From Aquiflexum balticum DSM 16537 (GTDB taxonomy: Bacteria; Bacteroidota; Bacteroidia; Cytophagales; Cyclobacteriaceae), in contig NZ_LT838813.1 of NCBI RefSeq assembly GCF_900176595.1, positions 2,246,001 through 2,310,000 on the forward strand: DNA of 64,000 nt. The letters run 5' to 3'. A model generated the notes under the pieces. The model worked only from the letters and a program-made list of their open reading frames with translations, had not been told where the DNA came from and did no database searches. The translations under genes and the position numbers were made by a program. Numbering within the stretch: the first letter of the stretch is position 1; the number at the start of each line of letters is the position of its first letter. Shown piece after piece: positions 8,402 through 17,255 of the stretch.

Positions 8402-9967
8402 ATGGGAGAATCACTATACATTATTATCGCAGGCATTGTAGGCCTGGGATTGGGCGCTGTCTTGGCGGGCCTTTTTATCAAAAACAATAACAAAAAGCTC
8501 GAAGCAGAAGCCAAGGAAAAAGCAAAAAGCATCATCCGTGAAGCGGAGATAACAGCAGAGGCCACCAAAAAAGACAGGATTCTGGAGGCAAAGGAAAAGT
8601 ACCTGAGACTTAAGTCTGAGTTTGAAGAGGAGATGAACAAAAAGAAAAACATCATCCTTACCAACGAAAACAAAATCAAACAGCGGGAGCAGGTCATGTC
8701 CAAGGAATTGGAACAGATCAAAAGAAAAGAAGCTGAACTCGATAGCAAGAAAGAAAACCTCAGTGCGCAGATGCATGCCGTTCAGGTCAAAAAAGAGGAA
8801 CTGGACCGGGTAACCAATCAGCGTATAGCTGACCTCGAAAAAATAGCAGGACTTACCAGAGAAGAAGCTAAAGAACAATTGGTAGAAATGCTCAAGGATG
8901 AAGCCACCACCAAAGCTTCCTCACAGATCAAGGATATCCTGGACAATGCCAAACTTACCGCCACCAAGCAGGCCAAGAAAATAGTCTTGGATACGATCCA
9001 AAGGACCGCAACAGAACATGCGATTGAGAACTGTGTTTCGGTTTTCAACATTGAGAGTGATGATGTAAAAGGAAAAATCATCGGTAGGGAAGGTAGGAAT
9101 ATCCGTGCTTTGGAAGCGGCTACCGGGGTTGAGATTGTAGTGGACGATACACCTGAGGCAATCATTATTTCCGGCTTTGATCCGGTAAGGAGAGAAGTGG
9201 CGAGATTGTCTTTGCACAGATTGGTGCAGGATGGCAGGATTCACCCTGCAAGGATTGAAGAGGTGGTAGCCAAGACTGAAAAGAATATAGAGGAGGAAAT
9301 TGTGGAGATAGGTGAAAGGACCTGTATTGAATTGGGAGTACATGGGCTGCATCCTGAACTGATCCGGATGATCGGGAGGATGAGGTTCCGTTCTTCTTAC
9401 GGACAAAATCTCCTTCAACACTCCAAAGAAGTAGCCAAATTGTGTGCTACCATGGCCGCTGAAATGGGCCTGAATGCCAAGTTGGCCAAGCGTGCAGGAT
9501 TGCTGCATGATATCGGAAAAGTCTGGCCGGAAGAAGCTGAACTTCCCCATGCGATCCTTGGTATGGAGCTTGCCAAAAAATACAAGGAGAATCCTGAAGT
9601 ATGTAATGCCATAGGTGCCCACCATGATGAAATAGAGATGACTTCGATGATCTCACCGATTGTTCAGGCCTCAGATGCCATATCCGGATCAAGACCTGGG
9701 GCAAGAAGGGAAATCATGGACAGCTATATCAAGCGTCTGAAAGAGTTGGAAGAACTCGCTTTGGCCTTTGATGGTGTCAACAAATGCTTCGCCATGCAGG
9801 CAGGAAGAGAATTACGAGTATTGGTGGATGCCGAGAACGTGGATGATGCCACTGCAAGTAAACTTTCCTTTGACATCTCTCAAAAGATTGAAAAAGAAAT
9901 GCAGTATCCCGGTCAGATTAAGATCACGGTGATCAGGGAGATGCGGGCGGTGAATTATGCGAAGTAG
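8402..9967 (+). CDS. rny: ribonuclease Y
   Basis: A 521-residue membrane-anchored endoribonuclease that starts mRNA decay. An N-terminal membrane helix (about residues 5-27) is followed by a long charged coiled coil (about 30-190), a KH RNA-binding domain (about 210-275, with [15 protein letters not shown]), and an HD metal-dependent phosphohydrolase domain whose catalytic pair is H369-D370 (LLHDIGK). The C-terminus [19 protein letters not shown] is typical. ATG 8402 gives MGESLYII and is preferred over a TTG at 8369. It lies 66 bases after zapA in the same direction. A terminator lies about 180 bases downstream. Confidence 0.97.
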   Translation: MGESLYIIIAGIVGLGLGAVLAGLFIKNNNKKLEAEAKEKAKSIIREAEITAEATKKDRILEAKEKYLRLKSEFEEEMNKKKNIILTNENKIKQREQVMSKELEQIKRKEAELDSKKENLSAQMHAVQVKKEELDRVTNQRIADLEKIAGLTREEAKEQLVEMLKDEATTKASSQIKDILDNAKLTATKQAKKIVLDTIQRTATEHAIENCVSVFNIESDDVKGKIIGREGRNIRALEAATGVEIVVDDTPEAIIISGFDPVRREVARLSLHRLVQDGRIHPARIEEVVAKTEKNIEEEIVEIGERTCIELGVHGLHPELIRMIGRMRFRSSYGQNLLQHSKEVAKLCATMAAEMGLNAKLAKRAGLLHDIGKVWPEEAELPHAILGMELAKKYKENPEVCNAIGAHHDEIEMTSMISPIVQASDAISGSRPGARREIMDSYIKRLKELEELALAFDGVNKCFAMQAGRELRVLVDAENVDDATASKLSFDISQKIEKEMQYPGQIKITVIREMRAVNYAK

Positions 9968-10144
9968 GTTGGAAGTTTGAAGTGGGGAGTTGTTTTTAGC
10001 TGAAATCTGTCCGATGACCGATGACGGATGTTAGGTAAGTTAAAACCTTAAGGTTCGTCGTTTTGAAGGAGCTTATTTAGACATTGAAACTGAAAATTGA
10101 CTGTAGTGCGAAGTGAAATCTCTTAGTTAAGAGGCAGAAGTTTA

Positions 10145-10181
10145 AAGAAGGGTTTCCTAGGTTTTAGGAGACCCTTCTTTT
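10145..10181 (+). terminator. rho-independent terminator downstream of rny
   Basis: AAGAAGGGTTTCCT (10145-10158) pairs with AGGAGACCCTTCTT (10166-10179), with one G-T wobble and a 7-base loop, followed by T residues. It probably ends the pheT-zapA-rny transcript. Confidence 0.85.
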
Positions 10182-10220
10182 ATTAGGATGATTGCTGGCG
10201 CAATTTCGTTTTTGTTAAGG

Positions 10221-10419
10221 CAGCCATTTTGGGATAATATTCCAAGGCAGGCTTTATGCGCAGTGAAGGAACTTACTGATGTGAGTGGAGACATTCACTT
10301 TGGCGATCGGATGACAGATTTCCTCATTTTTCAAAAAGCCCTTTTGGGCTAATATTGCAAATAGGCTTTTGTGAAGTGAAGAAGTTTTGTAATGTGAGTG
10401 AAGACACTCACATTGGCGA
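10221..10419. repeat. two imperfect direct repeats (~85 bases) in the rny-mtfA-like gap
   Basis: Copy 1 (10221-10306) and copy 2 (10335-10419) share CCxTTTTGGGxTAATATTxCAA, AGGCTTT, AGTGAAG, AxGTGAGTG, AGACA and TTGGCGA in the same order. Each contains hairpins; in copy 2 TGTGAGTG (10393) pairs with CACTCACA (10405) and AGCCC pairs with GGGCT. The rest of the 690-base gap also contains small palindromes (GGCAATTTATTGCC; GTACCTTAGGTAC near 10570). There is no coding frame. Confidence 0.65.
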
Positions 10420-10660
10420 GCAAAATAAACCAACATTATTACCGATGGATTGTGTAACGTACTTCTGTGTGTGATAATACTCGGATGGGCCAAAAAGTGC
10501 CGTAGGCATGACCGAAATAATAGTGCGGCAATTTATTGCCGGGATCAAGGAGTTCCTGTCCCAACAGAAGTACCTTAGGTACGAACGATTTAGTAAATTC
10601 TAAGAAAAAGGATGATGTAGGTTTAAAGGATTTCTGAAATTAGAATCGTAATTTCATCCC

Positions 10661-11431
10661 ATGCGTAGAAAGGGATTGATTTTAACCTTATTTGATGGCC
10701 TGATTACTTTGGGGCAGGAGTTGTTATTTTTTCTGAGAATCAAATCACTCCATAATGCCGATATTCTATTTTTGGATGAACATTTCCTCTATTACCATAA
10801 GCTTAACCCAAAACATCAAAAAGAATTCAGACAAAGATTAGCCAAATTTTTAGCACAAAAAAGAATGATTCCCCGTGGTGGAATGAAACAGGTGACGCGT
10901 GAGATGCAGTTGCTGATTGGGGCCACAGCCGTGATGGTGACTTTTGGATTCAGGGGAGTTTCGCTCAAGCATTTCAAAAAAATCCTGATCTATCCTGACA
11001 ATTACTTTTCTACCATCAATCAGCAATACCATAAAGGGGAAGTCAATCCCAAACTAGGGGTAATTGTATTGTCTTGGCGAAGTTTTGCAGAGGGCTTTCT
11101 TTATCCAAGTGATGGGGTCAATTTAGGCATCCATGAAATGGCCCATGCCCTCAAACTGGAAAATCAGATCCATTATAATAGGGAGAGTAATTTTTTCAAT
11201 CCTGCTCGTTGGGAGACTTATTCTAAGCTTGCTTCCCTTGAAATCCGCAACATCCAATCAGGTGAAGCATCCATATTCAGATCTTCTGCCGGTAAAAACA
11301 GCCATGAGTTTTTTGCAGTTGCTTTGGAAACATTCTTTGAAAAATCAGCCGAGTTAAAGGAGTATCATCCGGAACTTTATCAGGCACTTGTATTTTTGTT
11401 GAAGCAGGATCCTTTGGTTTTGGGGTCTTAA
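10661..11431 (+). CDS. MtfA-like zinc peptidase
   Basis: A 256-residue member of the MtfA (DUF980) family of zinc peptidases. The metal site is HEMAH at residues 158-162, with a likely third ligand in NSHEFFAVALETFFE near the C-terminus. An N-terminal hydrophobic stretch could be a weak membrane anchor. In Enterobacteria, MtfA binds the glucose repressor Mlc; whether that applies here is unknown, because Mlc-type regulation is not expected in Bacteroidota. The gene is monocistronic, about 690 bases after rny and 97 bases before an M20 peptidase on the same strand. Confidence 0.85.
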   Translation: MRRKGLILTLFDGLITLGQELLFFLRIKSLHNADILFLDEHFLYYHKLNPKHQKEFRQRLAKFLAQKRMIPRGGMKQVTREMQLLIGATAVMVTFGFRGVSLKHFKKILIYPDNYFSTINQQYHKGEVNPKLGVIVLSWRSFAEGFLYPSDGVNLGIHEMAHALKLENQIHYNRESNFFNPARWETYSKLASLEIRNIQSGEASIFRSSAGKNSHEFFAVALETFFEKSAELKEYHPELYQALVFLLKQDPLVLGS

Positions 11432-11528
11432 TAAGTTAAAAATAACATTTTTTGATCAATTGTTTATAAGTGGTATTGCCATCCTTTTTATTTTTCACCT
11501 ATTTCGCTATCAATAGAAACTTCCATTT

Positions 11529-12809
11529 ATGAACATCAAGGCCTTCTTCCCACTATTGGTATTTTTGCTAACCAATCAAATCATCATTGCCCAAACCATA
11601 CAGCCGCAATACCAAAAACAGGTGGAGGAGTTGGTGAATAAACCAACGATCCAAAAGGCTTTTGAGTATATCAAATCCATCGATGATCAGACCATCAAGG
11701 ATATGATTTTCTTGACTGAGATACCTTCGCCTTCTTTTCACGAAAAGGAAAAAGGTTTGGCTTTCGCCGAACTGTTGAAAAAAGCCGGGGCGGATACGGT
11801 ATGGATAGATGAGGTTGGTAATATCATCGGAAAGCGAAAAGGAATCAAGTCGGATAAAACCATCCTCGTGGAGGCGCATTTGGATACGGTATTTCCTTTT
11901 GGTACAGATGTAAAAGTCAAGCAGAAAGGGGACACACTTTTTGCCCCTGGGATCGGTGATGCGACAAGGTCCCTTTCAGTGGTGATTGCTTTGGTCAAGA
12001 CTTTCCATGAATTCAATATCCGTACGGAACATGATATTTGGTTTGCAGGAACAGTAGGAGAGGAAGGATTGGGAGACCTGAAAGGGATGAAGCATCTTTT
12101 AAGGGAAGGCGCACATCCTTTGGCTGCCCATATCGCCATAGATGGGGGCGGATTGGAAGATATTGTGAATGGGGGCATTGGTTCGCTCAGGTATAAGGTC
12201 ATGTTCAAAGGTTCAGGAGGGCATTCTTACGGTGCATTTGGAATCGGAAATCCTCACAATGCCCTGGCCCATGCCATCACAGCTTTTGTCTCAAAGGCAG
12301 ATGTATTTACCAAGGAAGGTCCAAAGACCACTTACAGTGTTTCGGTTTTGGGTGGCGGCACTTCTGTCAACTCCATCCCTTACGAATCTTGGATGTTGGT
12401 GGATATGCGTTCGGAAAGTCAGGAGAAACTGAAAGGCATCAATCAATTGTTTCTGACAGCAATGGAAGAAGGATTGGAAAAGGAGAATGCCATTATCCGA
12501 AGTGGTGATGCTTTGAAACTCAAAATAGAAAAAGTTGGAGATAGGCCAAGCGGTATGGCCGATCCGGATTCACCCATAATCCAACAGACCATGGCTCTTG
12601 CCAAGTTTCTATCAGGAAATGATCCTGTATTGACCTCAGGTTCTACCAATGCCAATATTGCTTTTTCCAAAGGAATTCCTGCCGTAACCATCGGCAAAGG
12701 AGGGATAGGAGGAGCCATACATAGTTTGGGAGAATGGTGGATCAACGAGGACGGTTATCTGGGGGTGCAAAATGCTTTGCTGTTGGTTTTGATGCAGGGA
12801 GGGATGTAG
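11529..12809 (+). CDS. secreted M20-family metallopeptidase
   Basis: A 426-residue protein with an N-terminal signal peptide (hydrophobic residues 5-20, cleavage near IIAQ), so it acts in the periplasm or outside. It has the di-zinc M20 layout: VEAHLDTVF (first metal His and catalytic Asp), GIGDATRS (bridging Asp), GEEGLGD (catalytic and metal Glu), an AIDGGG segment (metal Asp), the dimerisation-domain histidine in GGHSYGAFG, and the final metal His in IHSLGEWW. The substrate is probably a peptide or acyl-amino acid, but it cannot be told from sequence. An AAGAnnC heptamer run follows the stop. Confidence 0.9.
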   Translation: MNIKAFFPLLVFLLTNQIIIAQTIQPQYQKQVEELVNKPTIQKAFEYIKSIDDQTIKDMIFLTEIPSPSFHEKEKGLAFAELLKKAGADTVWIDEVGNIIGKRKGIKSDKTILVEAHLDTVFPFGTDVKVKQKGDTLFAPGIGDATRSLSVVIALVKTFHEFNIRTEHDIWFAGTVGEEGLGDLKGMKHLLREGAHPLAAHIAIDGGGLEDIVNGGIGSLRYKVMFKGSGGHSYGAFGIGNPHNALAHAITAFVSKADVFTKEGPKTTYSVSVLGGGTSVNSIPYESWMLVDMRSESQEKLKGINQLFLTAMEEGLEKENAIIRSGDALKLKIEKVGDRPSGMADPDSPIIQQTMALAKFLSGNDPVLTSGSTNANIAFSKGIPAVTIGKGGIGGAIHSLGEWWINEDGYLGVQNALLLVLMQGGM

Positions 12810-12841
12810 ATGTGAGAGATTAGAAGCGAGAAGTTAGACGA

Positions 12842-12886
12842 AAGATGCAAGAGCCAAGAAACAAGAAACAAGAGCCAAGAAGACTT
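12842..12886 (+). repeat. AAGAnnC heptamer run
   Basis: Consecutive degenerate heptamers of the type AAGAGCC / AAGAAAC follow the M20 stop codon. Similar runs occur at 1758-1775, 2027-2048, 2597-2612 and 46400-46460, all in gaps and usually just after stop codons. Confidence 0.6.
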
Positions 12887-12911
12887 TTCATTGTCTAAAA
12901 AAATATTAGCC

Positions 12912-13133
12912 TCAATCAACAAGAAGGGACAACTCGAGGCTGTTTGTATCATCAGGTATTGGTTCACCATTGGCTTGAAGCTCTTCAAGATAAACATCTA
13001 TGGCTTCTCTGGCCATTAATTTTGCATGTTCAATATTCTCTCCCCATGTGATGCAACCTGGAAGAGAAGGAACCATAACAGTAAATCCGCCTTCACTTTC
13101 CGGTGTTAGTATAATTCTAAATGATTTTTTCAT
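12912..13133 (-). CDS. HicB-family antitoxin-like protein (no HicA seen)
   Basis: A 73-residue HicB-like protein with the family's RNase-H-like fold signature: FRIILTPESEGGFTVMVPSLPGCITWGEN followed by EHAKLMAREAIDVYLEEL. In classic systems HicB neutralises the HicA RNase. Here no HicA-size frame with the HPS/DEG-binding pattern lies on either side: the downstream gap is about 100 bases to the convergent M20 gene, and the upstream gap is 230 bases to a divergent gene. It also lacks the C-terminal DNA-binding extension found in longer HicB proteins. It is probably an orphan. Confidence 0.85.
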   Translation of the reverse strand: MKKSFRIILTPESEGGFTVMVPSLPGCITWGENIEHAKLMAREAIDVYLEELQANGEPIPDDTNSLELSLLVD

Positions 13134-13321
13134 TTACTGTGTAATTTAACTTTTAAGCTAAAGATAGGAAAAATGTTTGGCCATAAATAAAACTCCGGAT
13201 CATTATCAGGACCATTAGAGTAAAATCTACAATTATAGTGGTAAATAAAGATGAATACGTATGAAATCAAAACACCTACCTTTAGGTACAGAAAGGATTT
13301 TGATATTGATGATTCTTTGGT

Positions 13322-13353
13322 TTTTAAACTAAAATTATTAGTTTAGTTTAAAA
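13322..13353. promoter_or_regulatory. perfect 12-base inverted repeat before a lipoprotein gene
   Basis: TTTTAAACTAAA (13322-13333) and TTTAGTTTAAAA (13342-13353) form a perfect inverted repeat with an 8-base spacer. It ends 9 bases before the ATG at 13363. It could be an operator or an mRNA hairpin covering the ribosome binding site. There is no T-run, so a terminator is unlikely. Confidence 0.5.
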
Positions 13354-13362
13354 TTGGAAATC

Positions 13363-14556
13363 ATGGTTAAAGGGGTTGGTTTAAGATTGTTTGTCGGGTA
13401 TTTCATGTCAGCCCCTTTGTTGGGCAATTTTTCATGTACTCAAAAAGGAAAGGATATTCAAGAGATAGGAAGTCTTCCTGAATCAAAAACAATAAGTCTG
13501 ACCCTTATAGATTCTATTCAAATTCCATTTTTAGGCAATCCAATGGTTCAGGATATTTCACCCAGTCAGCAGCGTGTAGTATTTATGGACCAAAAGGTGT
13601 TCACAGAGGATATTTTTATAGCGGATTTTGAGGGGAATATTTTATCTACTTTTTCCAAACTCGGAGACATGCCGGATAATCATGGAGGAATCCGCTCGCC
13701 TGTTTTTATTTCTGGCGAGGACAGCATATTGATTTATGGCAATCGAGGCTATCTAAGTTTTGATATGGAAGGCAAGATGCTTTCTTTGGTTAAACCTCAG
13801 GAATTTACCGGTTACAGCTTTGCTTCATTTGGCATGGGCCGAAATTTCGAAAAGTATAAGAATAAATTACTCTATTTCGATCAAGGCTCAAGAAAAGAAG
13901 ATTATACCCAAATCAGCCTTTATGATGAATTGCAGGTGCTTAATTGGCATCATCCCAAAACCGGCAAGAAAATCCCTTTCAATCCATTGCCTGAAAGCAG
14001 CATTTTTAAATCGGGAAAGTATTTTTTCAGACAAGCTTGGTTTCCTGCCTTTTCCATAGGAGATAACCTGATTTATGTGGTTTATGGTATAGAGCCGATA
14101 ATCTATGCCTTTGATGTTGAGGAGCCCCATGAACTCAAAAAAAGCATTCCTTTGAATCTGAATGATTATGAATTGTTTCCTGGATTGGGGGAATATACTG
14201 ACGATTTCAGGAAATTAGGATTGGGATTTGAATGGGGGAAAATAGAAAATATCAAAAGAATAGGAGATTACTTTGTTCTTGCCTACTTCCCGGGATATGA
14301 TGCTACAGACAGAGAATTGCAATGGGAAAATAAAACTCCTGAGGAAGCGATTGCTTTTAGAGAAAGTATACCGAAAAAATATCCCAAGAGAATTCAAGTG
14401 ACAGACTTGGAAGGAAATCGACTTCTTGACTTTGCCCCTTATCACTACCATCCCGAAACGATGTTGCTAAGAGAAGGTCAATTATGGGTGATGGCCAAAC
14501 CCAACCCTGATGTTGAGGAAGATTTTTTTAAGGTTTATAGGTTAGTATTAGAATAA
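13363..14556 (+). CDS. DUF4221-like lipoprotein (beta-propeller type)
   Basis: A 397-residue protein with an N-terminal export signal and a possible lipidation Cys25 (GNFSC, a weak lipobox). The mature part has repeated beta-rich blocks typical of 6-bladed propellers, and the C-terminal half (YFVLAYFPGYDA, KRIQVTDLEGNRLLDF, HPETMLLREGQLWVM) fits DUF4221 lipoproteins of Bacteroidota as I remember them. The role is unknown. ATG 13363 is preferred over a TTG at 13354. A perfect inverted repeat sits immediately upstream. Confidence 0.75.
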   Translation: MVKGVGLRLFVGYFMSAPLLGNFSCTQKGKDIQEIGSLPESKTISLTLIDSIQIPFLGNPMVQDISPSQQRVVFMDQKVFTEDIFIADFEGNILSTFSKLGDMPDNHGGIRSPVFISGEDSILIYGNRGYLSFDMEGKMLSLVKPQEFTGYSFASFGMGRNFEKYKNKLLYFDQGSRKEDYTQISLYDELQVLNWHHPKTGKKIPFNPLPESSIFKSGKYFFRQAWFPAFSIGDNLIYVVYGIEPIIYAFDVEEPHELKKSIPLNLNDYELFPGLGEYTDDFRKLGLGFEWGKIENIKRIGDYFVLAYFPGYDATDRELQWENKTPEEAIAFRESIPKKYPKRIQVTDLEGNRLLDFAPYHYHPETMLLREGQLWVMAKPNPDVEEDFFKVYRLVLE

Positions 14557-14579
14557 AAAACTTCTCTGTAATTCTTGGT

Positions 14580-14931
14580 AGTAGGTATTGAAATATTTGA
14601 AATAAGGTAGAAATATGGTTTAAATAAGATTGAAATATTTTGCCTCATTACAAAGTCAAATATTTCCTTCAAATCCCTTTTAATACTATCCATAAATATC
14701 ATTCTTCAAATATCCATAAGTATCGCTTAAGGCATATTTCAAATTATATCGCCGAAGGCATATATCCATATATATCGCTGAGCATATTTCAATCATTTTT
14801 CTTTTCAATACCTCATCACCAATATCAACTAATATCGCAAAGCATAGATCCATCAATATCTCCAAAAGCATACCCGGCCGCCGTAGGAGGGTATCCATTT
14901 ATATCACGAAGTAAATATCACAAAGTATATA
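14580..14931. repeat. degenerate ATATCGC / AAGCATAT repeat array
   Basis: From about 14690 to 14930 there are six or seven loosely spaced units of 22-30 bases built from A(T)TATCGC, an A-rich linker, GCATAT and TTC or ATCCAT. From 14580 to 14645 the related word GAAATAT recurs. Frames across this region encode only low-complexity Ile/Ser/Tyr/His strings and are not believed. The array fills the whole gap between two convergent genes. Confidence 0.65.
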
Positions 14932-16572
14932 TCATTTAGAACCCCTTTCCACCTCCCTCAAATTCTCCATCTTCTTATTCCGTAAAAATCCATTGATGTC
15001 CTCAAAGTGTTCCTTGACACGCTTGTTGCCAAATTCAAATACCTTGGTCACCAATCCATCCAAGAAGTCCCTATCGTGGGAAACCACAATCAGGGTTCCG
15101 TCAAAGGCTTTTAGCGCATCCTTGATGATATCTTTGGTGCGCATGTCCAAGTGATTAGTGGGTTCATCGAGGATCAAGAGGTTTACAGGTTCCAGCAAAA
15201 GTTTCACCATGGCCAAGCGGGTTTTTTCTCCGCCGGATAGGACTTTGACTTTTTTGTTGATATCATCACCTTTGAACATAAAGGCACCCAAGAGGTCCTT
15301 GATTTTGGTTCTGATCTCGCCTACGGCAATCTGATCTATGGTTTCGAAGATAGTCAGGGTCTCATCCAGCAGTGAAGCTTGGTTTTGGGCAAAGTAGCCA
15401 ACCATGGCATTGTGTCCCAACTCACATTTCCCTTCAAATTCGATTTCACCCATAATGGCCTTGATCATGGTGGATTTTCCTTCTCCGTTTTTCCCTACAA
15501 AAGCTAGCTTCTGACCACTTTCAATGATCATGCTGGCATCTTTGAATACCACATGGTCTCCATAGGATTTGGTAAGGTCTTCCACGATCACGGGATATTT
15601 TCCGGATCTGGGAGAAGGTGGAAAACGTAGTTTCAATGCCGAAGTATCCACCTCGTCCACTTCGATGATTTCCATTTTTTCGAGCATCTTTACCCTAGAT
15701 TGTACCTGTAGGGTTTTGGAATAAGTTCCTTTGAAACGGTCTATGAACTCTTGAATATCCGCTATCGTACGCTGTTGCTCTTCGTAATGCTTCTGCTGCT
15801 GCTCGCGGCGTTCTTTTCTGAGTTCAAGGTAATGGCTGTATTTGGCTTTGTAATCATAGATTCTACCCATAGTAACCTCAATGGTCCGGTTGGTGATGTT
15901 GTCCACAAAAGCCCTATCGTGGGAGATGACCACGACAGCCTTGGCTTTTTCCATCAGGAATTCTTCCAGCCATTGTATGGATTCAATATCAAGGTGATTG
16001 GTAGGTTCATCCAAGAGGATCAGGTCAGGTTTTTGAAGCAGGATCTTGGCGAGTTCAATCCGCATCCTCCAGCCCCCTGAGAATTCGGTAGTGGGTCTAT
16101 GAAAGTCCGCTCTCAGGAATCCCAAGCCCAACAATACTTTTTCCACTTCAGCTTCATAATTGACCTCTTCTATGGCGTAGAATTTCTCACTCAGTTCGGA
16201 TACCTGCTCAATGATTTTGTAGTAATCCTCCGAATCATAATCTGTTCGGACGGTCAATTCCTCGTTGAGTCTTTCTATTTCGGTTTTCATGTCAAGATAG
16301 GAAGCAAAGGCTTTGGCAGTTTCATCGAAAACAGAACAGTCATCGGCGGTCAGCAAATGCTGTGGCAGGTAGGCGATGATGGCATCCTTTGGCGCAGAAA
16401 CACCACCTGTTGTGGCTTTTGTGGCGCCTGCGATGATTTTGAGCATGGTGGATTTGCCTGCACCGTTTTTACCCATCAGGGCGATTTTATCATTTTCATT
16501 GATGGAAAAGGATACATTGCTGAACAGGGCCTGCCCGCCATGCATGACGGAGATATTGTCTACTGAAATCAT
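14932..16572 (-). CDS. ABC-F family ATPase
   Basis: A 546-residue soluble protein with two ABC ATPase domains and no membrane segments, which places it in the ABC-F group (ribosome-associated translation factors or resistance proteins). Domain 1 has Walker A GKNGAGKST (about residues 34-42) and FSGGWRMR with LDEPTNHLD; domain 2 has Walker A GKNGEGKST, LSGGEKTR and LDEPTNHLD. A charged linker (about 240-310, KERREQQQKHYEEQQ) joins them, as expected for the tRNA-interacting arm. The lack of a long C-terminal extension makes it closer to YbiT/EttA types than Uup. It probably acts on the ribosomal E site; no resistance role can be inferred. Confidence 0.93.
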   Translation of the reverse strand: MISVDNISVMHGGQALFSNVSFSINENDKIALMGKNGAGKSTMLKIIAGATKATTGGVSAPKDAIIAYLPQHLLTADDCSVFDETAKAFASYLDMKTEIERLNEELTVRTDYDSEDYYKIIEQVSELSEKFYAIEEVNYEAEVEKVLLGLGFLRADFHRPTTEFSGGWRMRIELAKILLQKPDLILLDEPTNHLDIESIQWLEEFLMEKAKAVVVISHDRAFVDNITNRTIEVTMGRIYDYKAKYSHYLELRKERREQQQKHYEEQQRTIADIQEFIDRFKGTYSKTLQVQSRVKMLEKMEIIEVDEVDTSALKLRFPPSPRSGKYPVIVEDLTKSYGDHVVFKDASMIIESGQKLAFVGKNGEGKSTMIKAIMGEIEFEGKCELGHNAMVGYFAQNQASLLDETLTIFETIDQIAVGEIRTKIKDLLGAFMFKGDDINKKVKVLSGGEKTRLAMVKLLLEPVNLLILDEPTNHLDMRTKDIIKDALKAFDGTLIVVSHDRDFLDGLVTKVFEFGNKRVKEHFEDINGFLRNKKMENLREVERGSK

Positions 16573-16746
16573 GAGAAGAAAATTGAAGCGGCAAAGGTAG
16601 GGAATTGGAAGATAGGAAGATTGGAAAATTCCAAAATTGTAAAATAACCATTGGGGATTCCTGCTGCCATTTAATTTTATTTATTGATGCGAATAATTCT
16701 AAGGAACGATTTTTGTACTAATCCAATAAAAAACAATCAAAAAGCT

Positions 16747-17034
16747 ATGAATAATTATCAAAAATTAGAAAAAATGGATAGGGCTTTAAGGATGATGGAA
16801 GACCTTAAAAACAGTCAGGTGGCCATGGTGGAAAAGTCTTCAAAGCTTCAGATGGATGCCATGGAATTCAACTTCTCAGAGATGGAAAAGAATATGGGGG
16901 ATTTGTTCTCCAGGTTTAATGAAACACTTGATATCATCAATGCTGAGATTGACCGCTTCGAAATCAAAAGGAACAAGTTTGAAGAAAAGCATGGATTGGA
17001 TAAAGAGGAAGAGTTAAATACAGGAAGTAATTAA
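16747..17034 (+). CDS. small coiled-coil hypothetical protein
   Basis: A 95-residue charged protein without signal or membrane segment: MNNYQKLEKMDRALRMMEDL and so on, with helical heptads across most of its length and an acidic tail. ATG 16747 is chosen because the codons before it (back to 16684) give an unlikely Asn/Ile/Lys leader. No family is recognised. It is divergent from the ABC-F gene and stands alone. Confidence 0.6.
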   Translation: MNNYQKLEKMDRALRMMEDLKNSQVAMVEKSSKLQMDAMEFNFSEMEKNMGDLFSRFNETLDIINAEIDRFEIKRNKFEEKHGLDKEEELNTGSN

Positions 17035-17087
17035 TTGAACTTGTATATCCGCAAATTCACCAGTAGCAATATATCATTTTCTACAAC

Positions 17088-17167
17088 CTCGGCAGGCTCG
17101 GTGAACGGAATAGCTTAAGATTAAAAGGGGATGGTCGAGCCTGCCATCAGCAGACAGGCTTGCCGAG
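17088..17167. repeat. nested inverted repeats (REP-like)
   Basis: GGCAGGCTCG (17091-17100) is the exact reverse complement of CGAGCCTGCC (17136-17145). A second partner, GGCTTGCCGAG (17157-17167), can pair with the CTCGGCAGGC arm with one mismatch. The GC-rich bases stand out from the AT-rich surroundings. It could fold as a cruciform or be a relic of a mobile repeat. Confidence 0.5.
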
Positions 17168-17255
17168 ACCAGTCTGTAAAATATTCTATACTTGAAAGAA
17201 AGCGAATTCCAATAATTTGTAATTGACATTTTGAAAACAAACTTCATAGGAAATA

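Noticed and set aside
12810-12911. Possible HicA partner downstream of HicB
   Set aside because: Only about 100 bases containing heptamer repeats before the convergent M20 gene; no HicA-size frame.
14690-14930. CRISPR array
   Set aside because: Units are degenerate, of unequal length and lack constant spacers; no cas genes nearby.
14640-14939. Open frame of 99 codons on the plus strand
   Set aside because: It consists of the ATATCGC repeat translated into Ile/Ser/Tyr/His strings and ends inside the ABC-F gene, so it is not a gene.
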